Assembly (NCBI GenBank): GCA_947628725.1 | Contig: CANRAQ010000018.1 | Span: forward strand, 1-16,202 | DNA: 16,202 nt | DNA from: an uncultured Bacilli bacterium | GTDB lineage: Bacteria > Bacillota_I > Bacilli_A > RF39 > UBA660 | Direction of reading: 5' to 3' | In this document: one piece after another, positions 7,396 to 14,989 of the stretch | How positions within the stretch are numbered: the stretch's first letter is position 1 | How the letters are laid out: every line of letters starts with the position of its first letter | Position numbers and translations under genes: made by a program | The notes under the pieces: model-generated | Seen by the model: only the letters and a program-made list of their open reading frames with translations | Told to the model about the DNA's origin: nothing | Database searches by the model: none

Positions 7396-7435
7396 AATCA
7401 CCCACTTTTCACCACTTTTTGTCACCTTGTACCAC
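7396..7435 (-). promoter_or_regulatory. MraZ operator: four 10-bp direct repeats
   Basis: Minus strand, in exact 10-bp register: GTGGTACAAG (7435-7426), GTGACAAAAA (7425-7416), GTGGTGAAAA (7415-7406), GTGGGTGATT (7405-7396). This fits the known MraZ boxes (GTGG/TGGG-type repeats one helical turn apart). The first box starts right after the -10, so the array covers the start site and leader. The last box contains GGGTGAT, the ribosome binding site of mraZ. Confidence 0.88.
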
Positions 7436-7436
7436 T

Positions 7437-7465
7437 ATTATAAACTTTTTAATGGTATTTGTAAA
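7437..7465 (-). promoter_or_regulatory. Promoter of the mraZ operon
   Basis: Minus-strand -35 TTTACA (7465-7460), 17-nt spacer, -10 TATAAT (7442-7437). It is one of the best sigma-A promoters in the window. The start near 7430 lies inside the first MraZ box. Confidence 0.85.
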
Positions 7466-7498
7466 TAGTTTTTTAACATTTTTTTAAATTTTTTGTAA

Positions 7499-7527
7499 AC
7501 AAAAAAAATAGACCAAAAGGTCTATTT
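7499..7527 (-). terminator. Intrinsic terminator between the small ORF and mraZ
   Basis: Minus-strand 9-bp perfect stem AAATAGACC/GGTCTATTT (arms 7527-7519 and 7514-7506), 4-nt loop and eight U. It insulates mraZ from upstream transcription. Confidence 0.88.
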
Positions 7528-7542
7528 AAAATATCATATTTT

Positions 7543-7716
7543 TTATTTAATGCTTGAATAAGCAAGTGCTGCATCAGAAAACTCATTTACTTTATTATTT
7601 ATATATGAAACCATTGAAAGTACTATAGCTATACCAACTAGGAATATAAATATATATACAAATGCTAAATCTAATTTTTTAAATAAAAAATTCTCTTTTT
7701 TTTCTTCCATAATCAT
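7543..7716 (-). CDS. Small single-pass membrane protein, unknown function
   Basis: 57 codons, read as MIMEEKKENFLFKKLDLAFV through to the C-terminal end AYSSIK. A charged N-terminus (1-16) precedes one strongly hydrophobic helix (about 17-37) and a short polar tail. Support for a real gene: AGAGGAT Shine-Dalgarno 8 nt before the ATG at 7716, a good promoter upstream, codon use like its neighbours, and a strong terminator just after the stop. An alternative ATG at 7710 would drop two residues. It lies between DUF421 and mraZ. I do not recognise the family. Confidence 0.75.
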   Translation of the reverse strand: MIMEEKKENFLFKKLDLAFVYIFIFLVGIAIVLSMVSYINNKVNEFSDAALAYSSIK

Positions 7717-7743
7717 CTATAATATCCTCTCTATCATATATAA

Positions 7744-7772
7744 ATAATATCATACAAAGAAATTTTTTACAA
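7744..7772 (-). promoter_or_regulatory. Promoter of the small membrane-protein gene
   Basis: Minus-strand -35 TTGTAA (7772-7767), 17-nt spacer ending in TGA, -10 TATTAT (7749-7744): an extended -10 promoter starting near 7737. Confidence 0.65.
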
Positions 7773-7790
7773 CTATTTTTTAAATTGAAT

Positions 7791-8420
7791 TTATAGCAAA
7801 TCCCTCTTTTCTATAATAAATGTTTTTCCGTTAGTATAAAATGCATAAAATATCTCATCTAAGTCTAAATTCTTATTTTTTAATATTTTTATTAACCAAT
7901 CATAATCTTTATTTATTTCTTTTAATACATTATAATCTATAACTCCATCTAAAATAAGAGGAAGTGGATAATCTGAATTATCATTAAATACGGATAAATC
8001 TCCATTATTTTCTAATATAGCATATTTTACTTTATCTATGCTTTTAACTCCTTGTAATCTAAGTTGTGTAAGTAAATCATCTAATGAATACCTAAGTTTA
8101 GACATCTCTGTAAAATTTAATTTACCATCTTTTATTATAACTGTAGGTTTACCATCTATTATATTTCTTATTTTATCACTTTTTAAAGTAATAAAACTTA
8201 CAAATATTTGTACCCCTACAAGTACTAATATAGGTATGACCGATATCAATATATCATTATTTTTACTTTCTATAGATAATGCGACTAACTCAGCTATTAA
8301 AATAGATACAATTAAATCTATTATACTTAATTGTCCTACCTCTTTTTTGCCCATTAATCTATAAGCAAATATTACAAAAAAATACATAAATATTGTTTTA
8401 AATATTAAACTAAAATACAT
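7791..8420 (-). CDS. DUF421 (YetF/YcaP-like) membrane protein
   Basis: 209 aa. Three transmembrane helices (about 3-22, 33-50, 57-78), then a cytoplasmic domain with the family landmarks MGKKEVGQLSIIDLIVSI (23-40), GKPTVIIKDGK (90-100) and ILENNGDLSVF (135-145). Family members in Bacillus are linked to spore or membrane proteins, but the biochemical role is not settled. A longer reading from 8465 is possible, but the ATG at 8420 has a clear AGGTGAG 4 nt upstream and gives the typical N-terminus next to helix 1. It is divergent from the TIGR04086 gene, with 71 bp between them. No clear terminator follows, so transcription may read on into the small ORF. Confidence 0.88.
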   Translation of the reverse strand: MYFSLIFKTIFMYFFVIFAYRLMGKKEVGQLSIIDLIVSILIAELVALSIESKNNDILISVIPILVLVGVQIFVSFITLKSDKIRNIIDGKPTVIIKDGKLNFTEMSKLRYSLDDLLTQLRLQGVKSIDKVKYAILENNGDLSVFNDNSDYPLPLILDGVIDYNVLKEINKDYDWLIKILKNKNLDLDEIFYAFYTNGKTFIIEKRDLL

Positions 8421-8491
8421 AGACTCACCTATTACATAATGGTTCAAGAATATTTTTTTATACAAAAGAATAATATTTACTGGGTGAGTTT

Positions 8492-8869
8492 ATGAAATAT
8501 TTAAAAAATTTAGGTATATCTTTTGTATATATTTTAGCAACTATCCTACTTTTCACATTTATAATTTCTATATTTAATTATTATGGAGTATTTAGCGATA
8601 AAGTAACAGCCGTATTTAAAATTATTATACCTATTATGGCTTTATTTATTGGTGGACTTTATATAGGAAGAAAATCTATGAAAAAAGGCTTTTTAGAAGG
8701 TTTAAAATTAGGAATTATATTTTCTTTATTTCTTATTATATTTAATTATTTAGGCCTTGGTAATGGATTTAAATTAAAATATATATTATATTATACTATT
8801 CTTATTATAAGTTCTATATTTGGTAGTATAATTGGAATAAATATAGGAGAAAAAAACACTAAGAGTTAA
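8492..8869 (+). CDS. TIGR04086-type small membrane protein
   Basis: 125 aa, four predicted transmembrane helices (about 8-28, 41-60, 68-88, 98-118), with glycine-rich GGLYIGRKS (54-62) and a final GSIIGINIGEK (111-121), as in the TIGR04086 family of Bacillota. In clostridial genomes members of this family tend to lie near tgt/yajC, and tgt is nearby here too. Function is unknown. The Shine-Dalgarno site GGGTGAG lies 3 nt before the ATG. It is the only plus-strand gene in the window, divergent from DUF421 and convergent with the phosphoesterase gene, with which it shares a terminator. Confidence 0.82.
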   Translation: MKYLKNLGISFVYILATILLFTFIISIFNYYGVFSDKVTAVFKIIIPIMALFIGGLYIGRKSMKKGFLEGLKLGIIFSLFLIIFNYLGLGNGFKLKYILYYTILIISSIFGSIIGINIGEKNTKS

Positions 8870-8890
8870 TAAAATTCTTAATGTTTTTTT
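8851..8890. terminator. Two-way terminator between convergent genes
   Basis: 14-bp stem (arms 8851-8864 and 8876-8889, A-run on the left and T-run on the right) with an 11-nt loop. One position is C-A on the plus transcript but U-G on the minus transcript, so the hairpin is slightly better for the minus direction. Stops of both genes (8867-8869 plus, 8880-8878 minus) lie inside it. Confidence 0.8.
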
Positions 8891-9687
8891 ATATTTATAT
8901 TTACGATTTCACCAGAAAAGAAATTTTTTAGTATTCTAAATTTATTCATATGTGATACTACTGTTATACCAGATGTAATTATTATATTAGTATTATTTAT
9001 TTTAATATTTCCATAAACATTCTTTGGAAAGAATTTCTTATTTGGATCTATAATTCCTCCATGTTTAATAAATTTTCTTAAAATTTTTGGAGTCATACCA
9101 CCATGTGTATGACCACATAATACTAAGTCTACACCTAATCTATTTATGATATTTTTATCTAGCATATTGCTTGGAGAATGGCATAGTAATACATTATAAC
9201 AATTATTATCTACCTTTACATTAGATATATAATCAATGAACTTTGGATCTTTTTCCATATATTTATAGTAGTAATCATCTTCTAAAGTTAGACCTATAAA
9301 ATTTATATTATTAAATCTTATACTTTCATTATCTAATACATATATATCTTTTATTTTTCTTATTTTATTAAATAATTCATCATTAAATCCATATATACAA
9401 TTTTTTTTACTTATATAATATTCATGATTACCTATTGATATAATAGTTTTAGCAACCATTCCAAGTCTAGTTAACCAGTTTATTAAAACTTCTTCATCTT
9501 TTATATTACATTCATCTATTAAGTCTCCTGGAATACATATGTAACTAGGATTTAATAATTTAATCTTATTTAATACTTTGTTTAAATATTTTATATCACT
9601 CTTACTATGATAATGTATATCACTTATTAAACATATATTAGTATCTATATTTCCATCTATAGTATAATTTTTATTTAAGGCTATCAT
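8878..9687 (-). CDS. Calcineurin-like metallophosphoesterase (YkuE/YaeI type)
   Basis: 269 aa. All five metallophosphoesterase motifs are present: SDIHYHS (22-28; D23, H25), GDLID (54-58), GNHEYY (86-91), CHSP (169-172, H170) and CGHTHGG (191-197). A dinuclear-metal phosphodiesterase or phosphatase fold is therefore secure; the substrate is not. YkuE-like enzymes act on membrane lipids, but no signal peptide is seen here. The ATG at 9687 lies 17 nt inside the end of tgt and has AGAGGA 5 nt upstream, so it is translated from the tgt mRNA. It ends in the shared two-way terminator. Confidence 0.92.
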   Translation of the reverse strand: MIALNKNYTIDGNIDTNICLISDIHYHSKSDIKYLNKVLNKIKLLNPSYICIPGDLIDECNIKDEEVLINWLTRLGMVAKTIISIGNHEYYISKKNCIYGFNDELFNKIRKIKDIYVLDNESIRFNNINFIGLTLEDDYYYKYMEKDPKFIDYISNVKVDNNCYNVLLCHSPSNMLDKNIINRLGVDLVLCGHTHGGMTPKILRKFIKHGGIIDPNKKFFPKNVYGNIKINNTNIIITSGITVVSHMNKFRILKNFFSGEIVNINIKKH

Positions 9688-10804
9688 TTTTTCCTCTATA
9701 TTTAGATAAAAATTCTTCTTTATAATCTAGTACTTTATCTTCTTTAATAGCCATTCTTAATTCTTCAGTTAATCTAACTAAAAATCTAATATTATGTATA
9801 GAAAGTAATCTTTGACCAAATGTTTCATTTGCTACTATTAAATGTCTAATATATGCTTTAGTATAATTTTTACATGCATAGCAATCACAATCTTCTTCTA
9901 TGGGACTAAAATCTCTACTGAATTTAGAATTTTTTATATTAATTTTACCATATCTTGTAAATGCATTACCATGTCTAGCTATGCGTGTTGGAAGTACACA
10001 GTCAAACATATCTACTCCCCTTATTACTCCTTCTATTATATCTATAGGTTCTCCTACTCCCATCAAATATCTAGGTTTATCTAAAGGAATATATGGTATA
10101 GAATAATCTATTGCTTTATACATATCTTCTTTAGATTCACCATCATTAGCAACTCCACCTATACTATAACCGTCAAAATCTAATTTTACTGTTTCTATAG
10201 CAGAATATTTTCTAAGTTCTTCATGAGGTCCACCCTGTATAATACCGAATAATGATTGATTTTTATTATTGTGAACATCTTTTCCTCTTTTAGCCCAACG
10301 CAAAGTTCTTTTTAGACTATTTTCAATATATTCATAACTTGCACTTGCTGGTGGGCACTCATCGAATGACATAGCAATATCACTATCAAGTTTATTTTGT
10401 ATTTGAATAGATAATTCAGGTGTTAAAAGTAAATTAGAGCCATCAAGATGACTTTTAAATTTTACACCTTCTTCTGTAATATCTTTTTTATTTTTAACTA
10501 AAGAAAAAACTTGATATCCTCCTGAATCAGTAAGTATTGGTCCATCATAATTCATAAATTTATGAAGTCCACCTGCTTGGTTAACTATATCTTCTCCAGG
10601 TCTTAACCATAAATGATAAGTATTAGATAATATTACTGCACTACCAATTTCTTTAAGTTCTTCAGGTGATAAAGTTTTAACTGTTGCCTGTGTACCTACA
10701 GGCATGAACATAGGAGTTTCATATGTTCCATAATTAGTATGCAATAATCCATAACGAGCCTTTGTATTTTTATCTTCTTTTAATAATTCATACTTTATTT
10801 TCAT
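9671..10804 (-). CDS. tgt: Queuine/preQ1 tRNA-guanine transglycosylase
   Basis: 377 aa, normal bacterial Tgt length. It exchanges G34 of GUN-anticodon tRNAs for preQ1 in queuosine synthesis. Catalytic and binding motifs: general-base/substrate D93 in LTDSGGYQVFSL (91-102), FDECPP (147-152), GIIQGG (187-192), nucleophile D268 in MFDCVLPTR (266-274), and the zinc site C306-x-C308-x2-C311 with H337 (SIHN). The usual V/T after QGG is P here (QGGPHEEL). The Shine-Dalgarno site GAGGTGAG and a good promoter lie just upstream. It forms a two-gene operon with the overlapping phosphoesterase gene. No queA, ruvAB or yajC is next to it. Confidence 0.97.
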   Translation of the reverse strand: MKIKYELLKEDKNTKARYGLLHTNYGTYETPMFMPVGTQATVKTLSPEELKEIGSAVILSNTYHLWLRPGEDIVNQAGGLHKFMNYDGPILTDSGGYQVFSLVKNKKDITEEGVKFKSHLDGSNLLLTPELSIQIQNKLDSDIAMSFDECPPASASYEYIENSLKRTLRWAKRGKDVHNNKNQSLFGIIQGGPHEELRKYSAIETVKLDFDGYSIGGVANDGESKEDMYKAIDYSIPYIPLDKPRYLMGVGEPIDIIEGVIRGVDMFDCVLPTRIARHGNAFTRYGKINIKNSKFSRDFSPIEEDCDCYACKNYTKAYIRHLIVANETFGQRLLSIHNIRFLVRLTEELRMAIKEDKVLDYKEEFLSKYRGKNDSLK

Positions 10805-10824
10805 AAACTCACCTCGGCCAAATA

Positions 10825-10853
10825 ATTATAACATTTTAATTAAAATAAGTAAA
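10825..10853 (-). promoter_or_regulatory. Promoter of the tgt operon
   Basis: Minus-strand -35 TTTACT (10853-10848), 17-nt spacer ending TGT, -10 TATAAT (10830-10825). Only 20 nt separate the -10 from the ATG, so there is no room for a preQ1 riboswitch. Confidence 0.8.
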
Positions 10854-11020
10854 CACTACTCAATTATCTATTTTATTTTAAACTATTTAATTTATTAATT
10901 TCTAATTTGTAGCATAAAATAGAATTGAGATGATTAAAAATTTATAGGATAGTACTACAGTAAAGACTCCTTTTCATTATATCCATGTTTAATCATCTAT
11001 ATCTAACTAAATACCTCACA
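10854..11020. other. Intergenic region with imperfect inverted repeat
   Basis: No gene is seen between the murF terminator and the tgt promoter. The stretch 10928-10998 can fold on either strand: outer 11-bp arms AGATGATTAAA (10928-10938) and TTTAATCATCT (10988-10998), an inner GGATA/TATCC helix (10947-10951 with 10980-10984), and a central AAAG/CTTT mini-hairpin. It matches no riboswitch or tRNA that I know. No U tract follows on either strand. A chance fold or an old MITE-like remnant is possible. Confidence 0.35.
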
Positions 11021-11048
11021 ACAAAATAAAAGGTTATAGCCTTTTATT
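11021..11048 (-). terminator. Intrinsic terminator of murF
   Basis: Minus-strand 9-bp stem AATAAAAGG/CCTTTTATT (arms 11048-11040 and 11033-11025) with the murF stop codon in its loop, ending in a short U-rich tail. The symmetric sequence could also stop plus-strand transcripts. Confidence 0.75.
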
Positions 11049-12323
11049 TTTGAAATAATCATATACTAAATCCAAATTCATCCTTCTAGAACCTTTTAAG
11101 TATATATAACTATTAGTTATATCAACATTATTTAAATATTCAACTAAATCTTCTGATGTTTTAAAATTTTTACCTTTTATATACTTAGAATATTTACCTA
11201 CAGTAAATATTTTTTTATTATTTAATTTCTTTATTTTCCTATTTATTTTCTTATGGATTTTTTTAGAATATTTTCCAAGTTCTAAAACATCACCTAATAT
11301 TATAATTTTAAAATCATCTATATTTTTTAAATAATTTATTCCAGCAATTATAGATTCATAACTAGCATTATAACAATCATTTATTAAAGTATTACTTTCA
11401 TATTTTTCTATGCTCATTCTCTTATTTATCATTTTAAAGTTAGATAACTCTTTTTTTATAGAATCAATATCTATATTATAATTTAGGCATGTTTTTATAA
11501 CAAGTAATATATCATTTATAAAATGTATTCCAGGATTATTAAATACTATTTTATATTCTTTATCAATATATATATTAAAAGTTATTTTATCTATATATTG
11601 TTTTATATTATAGGCAATTAAATCATTATATGAATTTATACCACATTTATAACAATTTAATTTTTTTAAGTATTTAGAATCTCCATTAACTATCAAATTT
11701 ATATTTTTCATACCATTTACTACACTATATTTTTCCTTAAATATATTTTTTCTACTTTTAAAGTTGCCTATATGTGATGTTCCTATATTTGTTATTATAG
11801 ATAAATCAGGACTACACATACGAGATAATACATCTATTTCTCCCATATGATTAGTTCCAAGTTCCATTATAATTAATTCGTATGTCTCATCTAATTTAAA
11901 TAATGTTTCAGATACACCTATTATATTATTTTTATTTGAATCATTTTTTAGTACTTTATATTTGCTACTTAAAATATGATATAAAAGTTCTTTAGTAGTT
12001 GTTTTACCATTAGATCCTGTTATAGCTATTAAAGGAATATTATATTTTTCTTTTATATATTTACCTATTTTATATAAAGACTTATATGTGTCATCTACTA
12101 TTATACATTTTTCGTTTATACTTTTTTCTGTAATACATGCTATAGCGCCATTTGAAAACGCATCTAATAAATAGTCATGCCCATCATACTTTGGACCTTT
12201 TAATGCAATAAATATATCTCCTTCACATATTTTTCTAGTATCTGTTTTTATACCATTTATTTTAATATCTTCATTTATAGAAGATTTACCATTTACAATT
12301 TTTATTATTTCACTTAAATACAT
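11034..12323 (-). CDS. murF: MurF, UDP-MurNAc-tripeptide--D-Ala-D-Ala ligase
   Basis: 429 aa cytoplasmic ATP-dependent ligase that completes the peptidoglycan pentapeptide. Three-domain Mur ligase: N-terminal substrate domain with DTR (28-30) and GDIFIALKG (35-43); ATP loop ITGSNGKTTTKE (101-112); NNIIGVSETL (132-141); ELGTNHMGEI (154-163); NIGTSHIGNF (179-188); a lysine in the following helix (K198) suited to carbamylation; INKRMS (299-304); NDCYNASYES (315-324), which marks MurF rather than MurE; and GDVLELG (344-350). Slightly shorter than usual (about 450). Shine-Dalgarno GGTGAT lies just before the ATG. It has its own promoter and terminator, and no mraY or murE is next to it. Confidence 0.95.
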   Translation of the reverse strand: MYLSEIIKIVNGKSSINEDIKINGIKTDTRKICEGDIFIALKGPKYDGHDYLLDAFSNGAIACITEKSINEKCIIVDDTYKSLYKIGKYIKEKYNIPLIAITGSNGKTTTKELLYHILSSKYKVLKNDSNKNNIIGVSETLFKLDETYELIIMELGTNHMGEIDVLSRMCSPDLSIITNIGTSHIGNFKSRKNIFKEKYSVVNGMKNINLIVNGDSKYLKKLNCYKCGINSYNDLIAYNIKQYIDKITFNIYIDKEYKIVFNNPGIHFINDILLVIKTCLNYNIDIDSIKKELSNFKMINKRMSIEKYESNTLINDCYNASYESIIAGINYLKNIDDFKIIILGDVLELGKYSKKIHKKINRKIKKLNNKKIFTVGKYSKYIKGKNFKTSEDLVEYLNNVDITNSYIYLKGSRRMNLDLVYDYFKNKRL

Positions 12324-12337
12324 ACAATCACCAATAA

Positions 12338-12365
12338 ATTATATGAATTTAAATTTCATATATAA
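12338..12365 (-). promoter_or_regulatory. Promoter of murF (good -10, weak -35)
   Basis: Minus-strand TATAAT at 12343-12338, with at best TTATAT (12365-12360) 16 nt upstream. Only 14 nt lie between the -10 and the ATG, containing GGTGAT, giving the shortest predicted leader in the window (about 8 nt). Confidence 0.45.
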
Positions 12366-12388
12366 GAAAAAGACTAAAATTAGTCTTT
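12362..12388 (-). terminator. Intrinsic terminator of mutS
   Basis: Minus-strand 8-bp stem AAAGACTA/TAGTCTTT (arms 12388-12381 and 12376-12369), 4-nt loop, then five U interrupted by C. The mutS stop codon straddles stem and loop. Confidence 0.75.
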
Positions 12389-14917
12389 CAAATCTTCTTT
12401 TAATTCATAAATTATATTAATTGCATCCATAGGTGTAATTTTTAATGGGTCTATATTTTTTAATTTATTTTCTACTACAGATTCTTCTTTATTAGAAAAA
12501 TCTAATTGTAATGATTCTTGAATAAGCACGTCTCTTTTCTTTTCTTTATTTTCATATACATCAAGTATTTCTTTAGCTCTTTTAATTAATTTATCTGGTA
12601 GATTAGCAAGTTTAGCAACATGTATACCATAACTTTTATCTATACTACCATCCTTTATTTTATGTAAGAATGTAACTTGTCCATCTTTTTCATACGCACT
12701 TACATGAACATTTTTTAAATTTTTTAGATTATTTTCTAAATCTGTTAATTCATGATAATGTGTTGAAAACATAGTTTTACATTTTATATTATTATGTATA
12801 TATTCAATTATTGATTGAGCAAGAGCCATACCATCAAATGTAGCAGTTCCACGACCTAGTTCATCAAATAATATAAGTGAATTAGAAGTTGCATTACTTA
12901 TTGCATTATTTGCCTCATTCATTTCTACCATAAAAGTAGATTCACCACTTACTAAATCATCACTCGCACCTATTCTAGTATATATTGCATCAAATATAGG
13001 TAAAGTTGCGCTACTAGCTGGGACAAAGCATCCTATTTGAGCCATTATAACTGTTATAGCAAGTTGTCTCATATATGTACTTTTTCCAGCCATATTAGGT
13101 CCTGTTATAAGTAATATATTTTTATCTTTTGGCATATATATATCATTTGCAACATATTCATTAGTTGATACTTTTTCTACTATTGCATGTCTATTATCTT
13201 TTATATCTATTATATTTTCATCAGTAAGATTTGGTCTTACATAATTATTTTCTTCTGTTACAGTTGAAAATGATTGAAGTACATCTATTTCACTTATTGT
13301 TTTAGCAATTTTTTGAAGTCTTGGTATATATTCTTTTATTTTTTCTCTTATTTCAACAAATAAATCATACTCTAAATTTATAATTTTTTCTTCAGCATTA
13401 AGTATCATAGATTCTTTTTCTTTTAATATTGGGCTTATATATCTTTCACAGTTACTTAATGTTTGTTTTCTTTCATATCCATATTCATCTTTTACTAAAT
13501 TAGTCATGCCTTTTGATACTTCTATATAGTATCCAAAAACTTTGTTGTATCCTACTTTCAATGTTTTAATACCCGTACGGATTTTTTCTTCAGCCTCAAA
13601 TTTAGCTATAAAATCTTTACCATTAGTTCTAATACTTTTTAATTCATCTAATTCTTTACTGTAACCTTCTTTTATTATATATCCTTCTTTTATTCCCATA
13701 GGTGGATTTTCATATATAGAAGAATCTAATAATTGATATAAATCATCTAAAGTTTCTATATCACTAAAATTAATAGCCTTTAATATATTTTTAATATCAG
13801 GTAATACTTTTATAGAATCCTTAAGTTGTAGTAAATCTCTAGCGTTGGCATTTCCAAATGCTATTCTACCACTTAATCTCTCTAAATCATAAACTTCATA
13901 AAGTAAATTTTTTAAATCTTCTTTTAATATGAATTCTTCAAGTAATTTTTCTACTATATCATATCTTTTATTTATTTCTTTTTTATCTATAAGTGGATTT
14001 TCAATATAATTTTTAAGCATCCTTGAACCCATAGCAGTTTTAGTTTTATCTAATAACCATATCAATGAATACTGTCTTTGTTTAAGTCTTATTGTTTCTG
14101 TTAATTCTAGATTTCTTTTAGTATGGATATCCATCTTCAAATAATTATCTTTTTGTTTAAATATTGCTTTTTGTAAATGAGATAGTTCTGTCATTTTAAT
14201 ACTTAATACATATGATATTAAATATTTTATTACATTCACTAATCTTTGATCTTTAATATCTTCATATACATATTTATAATCTTCTGATAATTCTTTTTGT
14301 TCATAAAAAGTTACAGATATTTTAAACTGATTTTTTAATATACTAACAATATTTTTATCAAATTCTAAAGGTAATACTATTTCTTTTATTCCTAAAGTAA
14401 CTATTTCATTAATAAGTAAATTTTCTTCATGTTCTATTAAAGTGCAATAAATTATACCTGTTGTTATATCCGTGTATGAAATAGCATAAGCATGAGATAA
14501 ATCCATTGCACATCCTATATAATTAAATTCATTTTCTTTTAAAGAATCTGAATTCATTATAGTTCCTTTTGTTATTATCTGAGTAAGTCCTCTTTCAACT
14601 ATTCCTTTAGCATCTTTAGGATCTTCTAATTGTTCTACTATACCTATTTTATAACCTTTTTCAACCATTTTTTCTATATATATATCTACTGCATGATGAG
14701 GAACTCCACACATAGGTACTTTTTCTTCTAATCCTGCACTTCTGCCAGTTAAAGTAAGTTCTAGTTCTCTAGATGTCAAAATTGCATCTTCGAAAAATAC
14801 TTCGTAAAAGTCACCCAATCTATAAAATATTATTACATCCTTATGTTCTTTTTTTACATTTATATAATGTCTCATCATAGGAGATACTTTACTTAAATCA
14901 ACATCTTCCATCTTCAT
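12380..14917 (-). CDS. mutS: DNA mismatch repair ATPase MutS
   Basis: 845 aa, full-length MutS1. It recognises mismatches as a sliding dimer. Mismatch-binding domain with the F-x-E wedge GDFYEVF (35-41; F37, E39); connector; lever/clamp region (about 260-560); ABC ATPase with Walker A GPNMAGKS (606-613), signature region SGESTFMVEM (657-666), Walker B LILFDELGRG (681-690) and STHYHEL (718-724). The motif after Walker B is TATFDG rather than the usual TSTFDG, probably harmless. The C-terminus (about 825-840) has the PMDAINIIYELK dimerisation helix. The ATG at 14917 has AGGTGA 6 nt upstream; an ATG two codons on is less well spaced. mutL is not in the window. Confidence 0.97.
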   Translation of the reverse strand: MKMEDVDLSKVSPMMRHYINVKKEHKDVIIFYRLGDFYEVFFEDAILTSRELELTLTGRSAGLEEKVPMCGVPHHAVDIYIEKMVEKGYKIGIVEQLEDPKDAKGIVERGLTQIITKGTIMNSDSLKENEFNYIGCAMDLSHAYAISYTDITTGIIYCTLIEHEENLLINEIVTLGIKEIVLPLEFDKNIVSILKNQFKISVTFYEQKELSEDYKYVYEDIKDQRLVNVIKYLISYVLSIKMTELSHLQKAIFKQKDNYLKMDIHTKRNLELTETIRLKQRQYSLIWLLDKTKTAMGSRMLKNYIENPLIDKKEINKRYDIVEKLLEEFILKEDLKNLLYEVYDLERLSGRIAFGNANARDLLQLKDSIKVLPDIKNILKAINFSDIETLDDLYQLLDSSIYENPPMGIKEGYIIKEGYSKELDELKSIRTNGKDFIAKFEAEEKIRTGIKTLKVGYNKVFGYYIEVSKGMTNLVKDEYGYERKQTLSNCERYISPILKEKESMILNAEEKIINLEYDLFVEIREKIKEYIPRLQKIAKTISEIDVLQSFSTVTEENNYVRPNLTDENIIDIKDNRHAIVEKVSTNEYVANDIYMPKDKNILLITGPNMAGKSTYMRQLAITVIMAQIGCFVPASSATLPIFDAIYTRIGASDDLVSGESTFMVEMNEANNAISNATSNSLILFDELGRGTATFDGMALAQSIIEYIHNNIKCKTMFSTHYHELTDLENNLKNLKNVHVSAYEKDGQVTFLHKIKDGSIDKSYGIHVAKLANLPDKLIKRAKEILDVYENKEKKRDVLIQESLQLDFSNKEESVVENKLKNIDPLKITPMDAINIIYELKEDLKD

Positions 14918-14936
14918 ACATTTTCACCTAATATTT

Positions 14937-14966
14937 ATTATAACATTATTTTTTTTAGTTTTTCAA
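14937..14966 (-). promoter_or_regulatory. Promoter of mutS
   Basis: Minus-strand -35 TTGAAA (14966-14961), 18-nt spacer ending TGT, -10 TATAAT (14942-14937). The -35 abuts the U tract of the preceding terminator. Confidence 0.8.
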
Positions 14967-14989
14967 GAAAAAAACAAGATTATCTTGTT
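14966..14989 (-). terminator. Intrinsic terminator of the S16/PDZ protease gene
   Basis: Minus-strand 7-bp stem AACAAGA/TCTTGTT (arms 14989-14983 and 14979-14973), 3-nt loop, then U tract. The stop codon (14990-14988) is within the stem. Confidence 0.8.

Noticed and set aside
8421..8491. Promoters in the divergent DUF421/TIGR04086 gap
   Set aside because: TAATAT (plus, about 8471-8476) and CATTAT (minus) could be -10 boxes, but neither has an acceptable -35 or TG extension, so I do not list them as features.
10804..10853. preQ1 riboswitch ahead of tgt
   Set aside because: The promoter leaves a leader of only about 13 nt, and no preQ1 aptamer sequence is visible.
10948..10980. Short minus-strand reading frame beginning M-K-R-S-L-Y as a leader peptide
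   Set aside because: It has only 11 codons, with no Shine-Dalgarno site before the ATG and no regulated gene close behind it.
10928..10998. tRNA-like gene
   Set aside because: The length is about right, but there is no cloverleaf, no T-loop GGTTC-type motif and no anticodon arm.
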